From Armatimonadota bacterium (GTDB lineage: Bacteria > Armatimonadota > UBA5829), in assembly GCA_026392045.1 (NCBI GenBank), contig JAPLCU010000018.1, positions 25,393 through 89,392 on the forward strand: DNA of 64,000 bases, written 5' to 3'. The notes under the pieces are model-generated. The model saw nothing but the letters and a program-made list of their open reading frames with translations. It searched no databases and was not told the origin of the DNA. Both the position numbers and the translations under genes were made by a program. Of this stretch, positions 50,328 to 59,716 are shown piece after piece; position 1 is the first letter of the stretch; each line of letters begins with the position of its first letter.

Positions 50328-50702
50328 CTAGTCTTCTTCGTCGTCTGGGCCGAGGTTGTCCATGTCTGTGGAGTAGCTGAACGAGCTGATCTCCTCAGCA
50401 CGGAATACTGTCACCAACAGGTCTTCTCTCTCAAAGCTGGGCATATATGAGGAAACGATATCCTCATCTATCGCTTCAAGCAGATCCTCTTCTTCAGTCA
50501 CCGCCAAATCGACCTCAAGAAGCAGGGCCGCATGAATGGTGTCGTGGGCGTAATGAAGGTGGACTTGCCCCACGCGGGTGTCACCTTCCCATATTACATA
50601 AATTTCCGAGGCCGCCGTGCGCACCAGGCGCGATAATTTGAACTGCGTTTTGCCGTTGTTCTCCAAGGAAAGCCTCCTGTGTGATGGCGATATTTGGGTC
50701 AA
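50328..50702 (-). CDS. Hypothetical protein
   Basis: 124-aa acidic ORF. Confidence 0.5.
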   Translation of the reverse strand: MTQISPSHRRLSLENNGKTQFKLSRLVRTAASEIYVIWEGDTRVGQVHLHYAHDTIHAALLLEVDLAVTEEEDLLEAIDEDIVSSYMPSFEREDLLVTVFRAEEISSFSYSTDMDNLGPDDEED

Positions 50703-50918
50703 TCTCTAATCTATAATGCGATAGTATCCCACTTTTAGGGCGCCAAGGTCAAGCTCAAGGCTAGCTTCCATGAAGTTTTCTATGAAAATACCTCAGTAAT
50801 CAAGGAACTTTTGCCCCCGATGTAGAAGTAATAAATGGTGGCGCTCCCGAGACGGCGCCTTATCTTATGCGCCAGGTGAACGTAAAACCCAAACCAAGCT
50901 GGAGGATGATTAGAGTTT

Positions 50919-51092
50919 ATGGTAGCAAAAGTTGAAGCAGATAAGTGCGCAGGGTGCGGCCCGTGCGTGGAATCTTGCCCTGTTGAGGCAATCAAGATCG
51001 AAGACAATCTTGCAATCGTTGACGCAGATACGTGCATTGATTGCGGCGTATGTGTAGACGAATGCCCGAACGCAGCCATTACGGTTGACTAA
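50919..51092 (+). CDS. 2[4Fe-4S] ferredoxin (57 aa), not in the supplied ORF track
   Basis: MVAKVEADKCAGCGPCVESCPVEAIKIEDNLAIVDADTCIDCGVCVDECPNAAITVD; GGAGG upstream. Confidence 0.93.
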   Translation: MVAKVEADKCAGCGPCVESCPVEAIKIEDNLAIVDADTCIDCGVCVDECPNAAITVD

Positions 51093-51445
51093 GCCAGAGC
51101 CGCTTGCTGGCGGTTTGTAGCTTTGTATTTCAGAATGTGGCCTTGGAATATTGAGGCCACTTTCCTCTTATTCAAACCAGGTATATGCAAATATACTGGC
51201 ATGTTGAGCTTGACAAATCGCAAACAAATGGCTATACTTAGAACATTGGGCTCCGAGTCAAGCAACACTTTTCATTCGTCATGGGTTGTCCTGACGGATG
51301 AGTATTGGTGGCAGTCTGAGACTTTGGCATTCCAGGTAACAGCCAACCGTCAACCCTGGCTCGAGGACCTGTGCTGGGCAGTAATTCGCAGGTTTCCAGA
51401 CCGCCTAACTATGTTCAGGGATTGTGAAAGGGGACTGTTTTCCAA

Positions 51446-51931
51446 ATGGATATCGGCGATAAAGTTATCCACCCAAGATACGGCGTCGGCACTATCGGCG
51501 CTATTGAAGAACGTATACAGGACGGCGAATGCCGCTACTACTACGTTATCCCGAAACCTTCTATATGCTCCACCATTTTCGTTCCCGTTGACGCTGCCGA
51601 CGAGCTCGGCCTAAGACTGCTGTCTTCCCCAGACCTGCTTAGAGAGGCTCTGAGAATCCTTACAGGTGAAGATGAATCAATCGCCGAGGCTTGCGGGCTG
51701 AGAAACCTCGTGTGGTCTGATCCTCTGGCGCTGGCAGGAGCAATAAGACGCGTGGCGATGGAACCTAAGTCGCGTTACCCGAAAGTGAGCGAGCAGCACC
51801 AGCTCAAGCGAGCCAAGAAACTTCTTGCAGAAGAATTGGCGGTTGTTTTGGGGCTTACCGAGGAGAATGTCACATCTCTCATTGATGGCTCCATTTCTAT
51901 CGAAAAGCAAATGGCCGCTCAAAGCGCATAA
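51446..51931 (+). CDS. CarD-like transcriptional regulator
   Basis: MDIGDKVIHPRYGVGTIGAIEER...YYYVIPKP, helical C-terminal domain. Confidence 0.7.
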   Translation: MDIGDKVIHPRYGVGTIGAIEERIQDGECRYYYVIPKPSICSTIFVPVDAADELGLRLLSSPDLLREALRILTGEDESIAEACGLRNLVWSDPLALAGAIRRVAMEPKSRYPKVSEQHQLKRAKKLLAEELAVVLGLTEENVTSLIDGSISIEKQMAAQSA

Positions 51932-52056
51932 CCCGTTGCGAAAGAGTATTCGTTGTATCGAGACACCATTGTCCCGATACAACGAGCCGTTAACTGCAAA
52001 CCGCCAACCGTCCCTACCTTCCCTTCCTTGTCCCGTCGTGTTATGCTAGAGCTGTT

Positions 52057-52794
52057 ATGGGCAAAAAATGGAGATCCGATGCGGAACGCCATGCTTTTTT
52101 CTTGAGCAAGGGTGTGGACAAAGCGGTCCGCGAGCACAATATGATAGAACCAGGGGATCGAATCCTGGTTGGGGTTTCGGGCGGCAAAGATAGCATGTCG
52201 CTCCTGAGGCTGCTTATCTATCGGTTGAAGCAGTCGCCGATTAAATACGAGCTTGTGGCTGCGCACGTCAACGGCGATGCGCGCGGCGTTCACCTCGATC
52301 TGCCGGAAACGTTCGTAAAATGGCTCGAAGACGAGGGCGTGGAGTTTCATATACAAGATAGCATTCTTACTCCTGATGAAGCGCTGCCAATGAACTGCGA
52401 GCGCTGCTCAAGAAACCGACGACGCACGCTATTCGAGATCGCCGAGCAATACAATTGCAATAAACTGGCGCTGGGGCACCATCTGGAAGACTTCGCGCAT
52501 ACTGCCCTTATGAATCTTTTTCAGCACGGACGCCTGGAAAGCATGGCCTTCAGGCGAGATTACTTCGGCGGCAAGTTCGGTGTTATCAGGCCGCTCGCCT
52601 ATATTCGAGAGAACGATCTTGTGCGTTTTGCGAGGGTGTGCGAGTTTCCAATAGTCCAGGCAGATTGCCCGATGGCGGCCATTTCCAAACGCCAATCATC
52701 CAGAGATTTAATGCAGCATGTTTCCAAAGATTTTCGGCAGGCGAATGCAAACATAGTGCGCGCAACCTGCGGGAAAGGTCTGTCGCCGGATTAG
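52057..52794 (+). CDS. TtcA-like tRNA 2-thiolation PP-loop ATPase
   Basis: ILVGVSGGKDSMSLLRLL (PP-loop), CERCSRNRR, LALGHHLEDFAHTALMNLF. Confidence 0.88.
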   Translation: MGKKWRSDAERHAFFLSKGVDKAVREHNMIEPGDRILVGVSGGKDSMSLLRLLIYRLKQSPIKYELVAAHVNGDARGVHLDLPETFVKWLEDEGVEFHIQDSILTPDEALPMNCERCSRNRRRTLFEIAEQYNCNKLALGHHLEDFAHTALMNLFQHGRLESMAFRRDYFGGKFGVIRPLAYIRENDLVRFARVCEFPIVQADCPMAAISKRQSSRDLMQHVSKDFRQANANIVRATCGKGLSPD

Positions 52795-52872
52795 GTAACA
52801 GAGCATGTTAGCGAGTTATTCCGGGAAACCCTTTTCCAGAAACAAAATATCTCTCGGAGTGGTGAATTTATA

Positions 52873-53979
52873 ATGAAGACTACAAATATTATTTTGACAT
52901 TATGTCTGAGTTTCTCTTTGACACCGGCCTTTGCTTTATCACCTGATTTCTATGTGCAATGGCTGGCTAAAGAGATCACTCCAGAGAGTTATCAGGCAAT
53001 CATGAACCCCTCGAATGAAACATTGCTCTACAATCGAACCGGTGACAGCCGAATGTTTGATCAGACCACATTCGGCCCGACGCAGGCAAAACTCGCTTCT
53101 AGGGCAAATATCGAACGGATATTGCGCAATTATCTCACAAATGCAAATGACTCTGTATATTTGACCAGTTTATACGATTGGAACAAATGCAAGGGCTTGC
53201 GCAACATCATTGGAATCAAACGTGGAACTGATGAGGCGCACGCCGGAATATACATCCTAACAGCTCATTATGATTCTATGGATAGAAACAATGTCTGCGC
53301 GCCAGGGGCCGATGACAATTCCTCTGGGGTTACAGCAATCCTCGAAGTGGCGCGTGTCATTGGACTGACCTCCACGAAAGCAACAGTTGTGTTTATCATA
53401 GCCGATTGCGAAGAAACTGGCTATAAGATGCCCGATGGTGCATATATGGCTTATGGTGATGATTTTTTTATAACTAACTTCCTAGTTGCAATCCCTGCCA
53501 ATCAGCAGCAGCTCAATCCTAAGCTAGTGCGAGCAGCGATAGGTGTGGATATGATTTCATACAACTCGCCTGCTGAGCGTGATTGCGTCTATCTATATGA
53601 CGCTGGGCAAGGTTTTGATGCACTTATGACCGATATCAGGCAAGAAATGCGCAGGTGGAGCGGTTTTGCGGCAGAGAATATACTCCTAGCCGGGTCCAAC
53701 AATAAATCAGACCATTATCCATATTTCAGGCAAAAAGGCATACCTTCTGCTTTGATTATTGAGAAAGGCTTCCTTACAAACCCCAACTACCATACTGCGA
53801 ATGATAGTGTGAGCATTGCTGGCTACATCGACTACGAGTATGCAGCAAAGATAACCAAAGGGGTTTTGGGCTATATTGCAAGACATGCAGATGTAACATC
53901 CATTGAGCCAGGAATATGGCGTTTAGAGAACTTAATTAATCGAAACCCATTGCCAGTTTTCCAGATGATGCATGAATGA
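52873..53979 (+). CDS. M28-family peptidase, secreted
   Basis: Signal peptide; ILTAHYDSMD, APGADDNSSGVTAILEVAR, DCEETGY. Confidence 0.9.
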   Translation: MKTTNIILTLCLSFSLTPAFALSPDFYVQWLAKEITPESYQAIMNPSNETLLYNRTGDSRMFDQTTFGPTQAKLASRANIERILRNYLTNANDSVYLTSLYDWNKCKGLRNIIGIKRGTDEAHAGIYILTAHYDSMDRNNVCAPGADDNSSGVTAILEVARVIGLTSTKATVVFIIADCEETGYKMPDGAYMAYGDDFFITNFLVAIPANQQQLNPKLVRAAIGVDMISYNSPAERDCVYLYDAGQGFDALMTDIRQEMRRWSGFAAENILLAGSNNKSDHYPYFRQKGIPSALIIEKGFLTNPNYHTANDSVSIAGYIDYEYAAKITKGVLGYIARHADVTSIEPGIWRLENLINRNPLPVFQMMHE

Positions 53980-54009
53980 AAATATAGTAGGTGTTTTGGG
54001 ATTTATATT

Positions 54010-54035
54010 CTTCAGGACTGTTTTTCGTCCCGAAG
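54010..54035. terminator. Hairpin CTTCAGGACTGTTTTTCGTCCCGAAG between convergent genes
   Basis: Same family as 130-158, 33792-33819 and 62073-62100; sits between M28 peptidase and smpB 3' ends. Confidence 0.55.
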
Positions 54036-54073
54036 TCTACTCTGTCTGATTCGCGGTCTTTATCAGGCGGCAG

Positions 54074-54541
54074 CTAGTATTTCCCGGATTCTTCGCGGCG
54101 GCGGTCGCGTTCAATGTCGCGTTCGGCTATGGCGTCGCGTTTGTCCCAGAGCTTTTTGCCCTTCGCCAAGCCGATGTTCATCTTCGCGAAGCCTCTGGTG
54201 AAGTATAGTTTAAGGGGAACCAGCGTGAGGCCTTTTTCTTTAAGACCCTTGTTTATCTTGTCCAGCTCGGCGTTATGAAGCAGAAGCTTTCGGGATCGAG
54301 TGGGGTCCACATTTGCGCGGTTTCCCTGCTCGTAAGGCGCTACATACATACCCTGAATCCAAAGCTCGCCGTTTTCGAACTTGCAGTAAGATTCCTGAAG
54401 ACTGGCCTTGCCCAGCCGAATCGATTTAACCTCGGTCCCAACCAGCACAAGCCCAGCCTCAAATGTATCGCCAATATGGTATTCATGCCAAGCCTTGCGG
54501 TTTTGGATGGATGCGGTTTTAGGCTTCGTTTCCTTTTTCAT
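54074..54541 (-). CDS. smpB: SsrA-binding protein
   Basis: NRKAWHEYHIGDTFEAGLVLVGTEVKSIRLGKASLQESYCKFENGELWIQGMYVAPYEQG. Confidence 0.96.
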   Translation of the reverse strand: MKKETKPKTASIQNRKAWHEYHIGDTFEAGLVLVGTEVKSIRLGKASLQESYCKFENGELWIQGMYVAPYEQGNRANVDPTRSRKLLLHNAELDKINKGLKEKGLTLVPLKLYFTRGFAKMNIGLAKGKKLWDKRDAIAERDIERDRRREESGKY

Positions 54542-54634
54542 AACGCTATATTATAGCATGGAATAGGTTACAGGGAATAGGGAACAGGTTACAGAAGGGA
54601 TAGATTCCCGCCTTCGCGGGAATGACAAAAACGA

Positions 54635-54795
54635 GATCGTCGGGGAAATCTGTTCCCCGACGCACGTTCCTCCCGATTAAATCGGGACGGTTCACCTACC
54701 AAGGCTATACTGGCGGAATAGATTTCCGCAATACCAGCGCCCTGGAACAGATTTCCAGGGCGATCATAGGCGCAACAGATTTCCAGAGCGATCAC
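54635..54795. repeat. Composite hairpin repeat: CGTCGGGGAA-ATCTG-TTCCCCGACG, TCCCGATTAAATCGGGA, GCGGAA..TTCCGC, CGCCCTGGAA..TTCCAGGGCG
   Basis: Reverse complement matches 4487-4615 over about 120 bp with scattered substitutions. Confidence 0.88.
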
Positions 54796-54802
54796 GATTT
54801 GA

Positions 54803-55798
54803 TTACTTGCTGAATGCTTCGTCAAATACTCTGTCTGATTTGCTGAAGTCTAAATCCTTGACGAATTGGCAGGATTCTGCTGCGCCGAATTCGCGGTTCA
54901 TGGCGGCGTCTTCCCATTCCACTGAGAGCGGGCCGGTGTAGTTGATATCATTCAAGGCGCGAATAATGGCCTCGAAATCAACATCTCCGCGGCCCACGCT
55001 GCGGAAATCCCATCCTCGGCCGTAGCTGCCGAAGTTGAGGTATGAAGCAAGGATACCAGACTCGCCATCGAGGGTGAGTGCGGCGTCTTTCATATGAACA
55101 TGATAGATTCGGTCAGCAAACGTGCGCACGAACTTGGCCGGGTCCACCATCTGCCAGAGCAAATGGCTGGGGTCGAAGTTGAAACCGAAGGCCTTGCGGT
55201 TATCGAGAGCCGCGAGGGCGCGCTTGGCAGTTATGGTATCGAAGGCAATCTCGGTCGGGTGAACTTCCAATGCAAACTTCACTCCGCACTCATCGAAAAC
55301 GTCCAAAATCGGGTTCCAGGTGTCTGCAAAGAACTGGAATCCCTCGTCGATCATTTCGGGCGAAACCGGCGGGAAGCTATAGATCAAATGCCATATCGAT
55401 GAACCTGTGAAGCCATTGACCACATCAATTCCCATGTTTGCGGCAGTGCGGGCGGCGTTTTTCATAGTCTCAATCGCCCATTTGCGCTTGGCCTCGGCAT
55501 TGCCCGCGTATTGCGGCGGCGCGAAGCCATCGGAGCGCGAATCGTTGTTCAAATCGCACACGAGCTGCCCCGCGAGGTGGTGGCTGATGGCCTTCACCTT
55601 TAGGCCGTTGTCGGCCAGCAGCTTGACGCGTCCCTGGGCGTAGGCTTTATCATTCGCGCCTTTATCCACGTCCACATGGTCTCCCCAGCAAGCCAGCTCA
55701 AGGCCATCGAAACCCCAGCCCTTGGCTTTCTTTGCCAATTCCTCAAGAGGCAAATCGGCGAATTGCCCCGTAAACAGCATAACAAGTCTATTGCTCAT
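54803..55798 (-). CDS. Sugar phosphate isomerase/epimerase (xylose isomerase-like TIM barrel)
   Basis: GFDGLELACWGDHVDV, GFNFDPSHLLWQMVDPAKFVRTFADRIYHVHMKDA. Confidence 0.88.
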   Translation of the reverse strand: MSNRLVMLFTGQFADLPLEELAKKAKGWGFDGLELACWGDHVDVDKGANDKAYAQGRVKLLADNGLKVKAISHHLAGQLVCDLNNDSRSDGFAPPQYAGNAEAKRKWAIETMKNAARTAANMGIDVVNGFTGSSIWHLIYSFPPVSPEMIDEGFQFFADTWNPILDVFDECGVKFALEVHPTEIAFDTITAKRALAALDNRKAFGFNFDPSHLLWQMVDPAKFVRTFADRIYHVHMKDAALTLDGESGILASYLNFGSYGRGWDFRSVGRGDVDFEAIIRALNDINYTGPLSVEWEDAAMNREFGAAESCQFVKDLDFSKSDRVFDEAFSK

Positions 55799-56020
55799 GG
55801 TGTAACCTCCTAAAACTCTTCATACAGGTATTCACCGCCTGCCTGCAAATTTCCTTTGTGGAATTTCCTAAAGAGAACACAAAAGGCCAGCTTGAGAAAT
55901 CTATAATGCGACTGAAGGAGATCTGATAGATTCTGAAGAATATGCATATAACAGCTACAAGAGGCTGGACACAAAGACAGAAATCGCATTGGCCGTGTTG
56001 CGAAGTATCAGTGTGACAGT

Positions 56021-56958
56021 TCCGGTGGCTTCGGCAGTGGCGTTGGCATGATGCTGAAAGAATGACTAGCGTTCACTGCTACCGAAGCAACGAACAGCCC
56101 GGGCAGCCGTCTTTCGCTTTATGCTCGCAAGAGCTGCATTCGTCGCCGCAACGGCTTATGAGTTGTTCTGCCATATTTTCTCCTTGTAGCCTTGTTTCTC
56201 GGCACGGATCTCGGCTAGCTTTTCTTTTGGCTCGGGACACACCTCTAGAAACTCGGTGATGGTTTCGCAGCCGTAGTTGTCGCACTCAGCACAATTGGCA
56301 AGCCCTCGTCCAACAACACACCTTCGGACGCTGCACCCTGCGCAATTACCGCACTTGCGATCAGAATCAGACAGGCAGCCGTCGCACCAAACGGACTCCG
56401 GCTTGACTTCTGCGTTGAAAATCTGGCCCCATTCCTGGGCGACTTTCTCGATGGCGGCAGGATCATTGGACTGAGTGGCTTTATAGGCACTGCACTCGCT
56501 GCAAACGATCCCGCATGCTGCAATTAGTTCCATAGTATTTCCTCCTTGATTGGTTTGTTCAACATGCTTACGAACCCGTGTACACGGCGCAACCAACAAG
56601 TCTATTGCTCATTGCGTAACCTCCTAAAACTCTTCATACAGGTATTCACCGCTTGCTTACAAATTCCCTTTGCGGATTTTGCCCTATATACGTTGTGTTG
56701 CGTTGCCCGTTGCTTCGGTAGCAGTGAATTCTGCACTATCTCTCGATTATCGGTCCGGCTCGCTGCCGAAGCCGCCGGACCGCGTGACCTGTCGAGCTGT
56801 AGCTCTAAGATCATCGGCAAAGGCGGCAAGTTGCTTGATCCCTGGCCGGAGGGTCTTGGTATCTCTTGACCGGAGCATGAGTGCATCCGGTGGCTTCGGC
56901 AGCGGCGTTGGCATGATGCTGGAAGAATGACTAGCGTTCACTGCTGCCGAAGCAACGA
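56021..56958. repeat. Three copies of a TCCGGTGGCTTCGGCAG...TTCACTGCTACCGAAGCAACG palindromic element (56021-56093, 56886-56958, inverted 56708-56780)
   Basis: Direct sequence comparison. Confidence 0.88.
56156..56533 (-). CDS. DUF3795-like cysteine-rich protein
   Basis: MELIAACGIVCSECSAYKATQ...CDGCLSD..KCGNCAGCSVRRC, CAECDNYGC. Confidence 0.75.
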   Translation of the reverse strand: MELIAACGIVCSECSAYKATQSNDPAAIEKVAQEWGQIFNAEVKPESVWCDGCLSDSDRKCGNCAGCSVRRCVVGRGLANCAECDNYGCETITEFLEVCPEPKEKLAEIRAEKQGYKEKIWQNNS

Positions 56959-57123
56959 AACAGCGTAACAAGTCTATTGCTCATGGTGTAACCTCCTAAA
57001 ACTCTTCATACAGGTATTCACCGCCTGCCTGCAAATTTCCTTTGCGGATTTTGACCAATGTACATTAAATGGCGCCCCGCAAATTGCGGAGCGCCTTATT
57101 TTTGTCATGTCTAACGAGAATCA

Positions 57124-57348
57124 TCAGCCTCTGATTATCTCGAGTTCTTTCTTTCTGAAATAGTGAAGAGTTGTTTCCCTGCGGTGTGGGAATGTTATCG
57201 GTCTATGCTTAACTGCAAGCATATCTCCATCATCTTCCGCTCCGCAGACCTTACCGAGCATACCGTCATACTCGTCTCCAGTCCTCATCCTCACTATAGC
57301 TCCCGAGAGTTCCGTCTGTGTCATCATCGACACCTCCCTACCAAACAA
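57124..57348 (-). CDS. Hypothetical small protein
   Basis: 74-aa ORF with upstream GGGAGGTG-like RBS. Confidence 0.4.
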   Translation of the reverse strand: MFGREVSMMTQTELSGAIVRMRTGDEYDGMLGKVCGAEDDGDMLAVKHRPITFPHRRETTLHYFRKKELEIIRG

Positions 57349-57798
57349 TGCTCGTCCCGGTTGCTTAGTTAATTAAAAAGTCCCGCATGTGCCGTGTGTC
57401 TACCGAGTTGTTGAACCCTTCATACCAGGGCGGCGCCAACTGCTGCCAATTCGCGATTTCTCGATTTCTCGGGACTGCCACTCATGGTCACCAAGATAAG
57501 CGCCTACAATTTTGAGTGTAGGCTCAAAACTTTCTCGACTAATCACGTACACCGCAGGACCCTTAAACCTACTGTTTACTGACAAAATTATATTACCACA
57601 ATATATGCCTCTATACAACCTGAAAAAATTGCGATTACGTAAAAATGTTGGGTTGGGGAGGGAAGTGTCCGGGGGAAATATGGCTCTGTCCCCAATACTG
57701 TGCAATACTGTGTTACAATAGAATGCACCAGAACCGGTTTCCCGTGCGGTAGCGATTAAGCTGGTTGGGAGACCGAGAAATAACGGATATAACATCAA

Positions 57799-59565
57799 AT
57801 GAAAAAAGCAGTTTCTTGGAGCTGTCTGCTTGCGCAGGCAGCCAGTGTGGTTGGCTCTGGATCAATGGCTGTTGGCGCAACATCGCCGCTCTCACGTGAA
57901 CTGGATTTGATCGGCAAATCGCCGACCGCGGCAAATCCGCAGTCGTTGGAAAATCTACAGTCGACCAAAAAGGCTAAGCGTCCCAATATTATCCTGATAC
58001 TTGCGGACGATATGGGCTATTCGGATATCGGCTGCTATGGAGGGGAAATCGATACCCCCAACTTGAACAAGTTAGCGCAGAACGGAATCAGGTTCACCCA
58101 GTTCTACAACACCGCCAGATGCTGCCCCTCGCGGGCAAGCCTGCTAACAGGTCTGCACCCTCATCAGGCAGGTATGGGCGGGATGACTGGCGGCGATACG
58201 GGTCTTGATGGATACCGTGGCGATCTGAACTCGAACTGCGTGACCATAGCTGAGGTTCTGCGGCAAGCGGGTTATGGGACGTATATGACGGGCAAGTGGC
58301 ACCTGTCCAGAAACACTAAAGCAAAAGGGCCGAAGACCAGTTGGCCGTGCCAGAGAGGGTTTGACCGTTATTATGGCTTCCTTGGAGGTGCGTCAAGCTA
58401 CTTCGATCCCGTGTCGCTCGCCCGCGATAACGAGATCATCGAAACGCCCAAGGAAGACTATTACACCACAGATGCCTTCTCTGATAACGCCAGCCAGTTC
58501 ATCAAGGACCACCAGGCGAAGAGCCCCGATAAGCCGTTTTTTGTCTATGTCGCATATAACGCCTCACATTGGCCGCTGCACGCCAGGGAGAAAGATATTG
58601 CTAAGTATAAAGGCAAATTCGATGCCGGCTGTGATAAGCTCAGGGAAGCACGGCTCCAGCGTATGGTCAAGATGGGAATTATAGACAAGAACTGGGCGCT
58701 CAGCCCTCGCGATCCGCAAAAGACAGACTGGGAAAGCGTCAAGAACAAGGCATGGGAGACTCGCAGAATGGAAACTTATGCTGCGATGATTGATAGTATG
58801 GATCAGGGCATTGGCAGGATCGTCAAGACCCTCAAGGATGCGAAGCAACTCGACAACACAATGATAGTCTTTCTTGCTGATAATGGAGGCTGCCACGAAG
58901 GTTTGGGGCCGGGGACGGATTCCGCGCACTACTGGCTTGACATACTCGGCGTTGGTAAGCAGACCACTAAGGACGGCAGGCCAATTCGATTCGGCAATGA
59001 TCCTTCTATCATGCCCGGACCCGATGACACCTATTCCAGTTATGGACGCTCATGGGCGAACCTCTCCAACACCCCGTTCAGGCGGTTCAAGTGTTGGATC
59101 CAGGAGGGCGGCATATCGACGCCGCTGATAATGCAGTGGCCAAACGGTATCAAGTCACGCAATGCGCTGCGCAATCAGACCGGGCAATTGCCTGACATAA
59201 TGGCGACAATTCTGGAAGTGTCCGGAGCTGCGTACCCGTCTGAATACGCCGGCAACAAGATCACTCCCCTGGAAGGTGTGAGCCTGGCGCCCGCTTTCGA
59301 TAACAAACCCATCGTTCATGAGGCCCTTTACTGGGAGCACATAGGCAATCGCGGCATCCGGGTTGGCGATTGGAAGATGGTTGCTGAGAAGGACAAGCCG
59401 TGGGAACTCTATGAAATGAAGGCAGACCGGACTGAGCTGCACGATCTTGCTGCGCAGATGCCTGAAAGAATCAAGGAAATGGAAGCGAAATGGACTGCAT
59501 GGGCTAACCGCGCTCACGTGCTTCCAAACAAAGTGGAGAAGAAGCCTGCAAAAGCAACGAAATAG
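57799..59565 (+). CDS. Arylsulfatase-type sulfatase
   Basis: RPNIILILADDMGYSDIGCYGGEIDTPNLNKLAQNG...CCPSRASLLTG (CxPSR), MTGKWHL. Confidence 0.94.
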   Translation: MKKAVSWSCLLAQAASVVGSGSMAVGATSPLSRELDLIGKSPTAANPQSLENLQSTKKAKRPNIILILADDMGYSDIGCYGGEIDTPNLNKLAQNGIRFTQFYNTARCCPSRASLLTGLHPHQAGMGGMTGGDTGLDGYRGDLNSNCVTIAEVLRQAGYGTYMTGKWHLSRNTKAKGPKTSWPCQRGFDRYYGFLGGASSYFDPVSLARDNEIIETPKEDYYTTDAFSDNASQFIKDHQAKSPDKPFFVYVAYNASHWPLHAREKDIAKYKGKFDAGCDKLREARLQRMVKMGIIDKNWALSPRDPQKTDWESVKNKAWETRRMETYAAMIDSMDQGIGRIVKTLKDAKQLDNTMIVFLADNGGCHEGLGPGTDSAHYWLDILGVGKQTTKDGRPIRFGNDPSIMPGPDDTYSSYGRSWANLSNTPFRRFKCWIQEGGISTPLIMQWPNGIKSRNALRNQTGQLPDIMATILEVSGAAYPSEYAGNKITPLEGVSLAPAFDNKPIVHEALYWEHIGNRGIRVGDWKMVAEKDKPWELYEMKADRTELHDLAAQMPERIKEMEAKWTAWANRAHVLPNKVEKKPAKATK

Positions 59566-59716
59566 GGCTTCGTTTCCTGTTATCCCGCAGGTTCGTTTCG
59601 GGATTTCCGGAGCGGTTGATCACCCGATTTCAAAGTATACAAGCATATAAGTCATACGCGTTTCAGCATAACAACAGGCTATGTGTTATAATAACGGGAA
59701 GCAAGGAGCTGTATAC

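Larger units (their letters stand above)
55781..57053. repeat. Three direct copies (55781-55860, 56595-56680, 56967-57053) of a start-codon/RBS/leader segment
   Basis: AACAAGTCTATTGCTCATGGTGTAACCTCCTAAAACTCTTCATACAGGTATTCACCGCCTGCCTGCAAATTTCCTTT in each. Confidence 0.93.
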
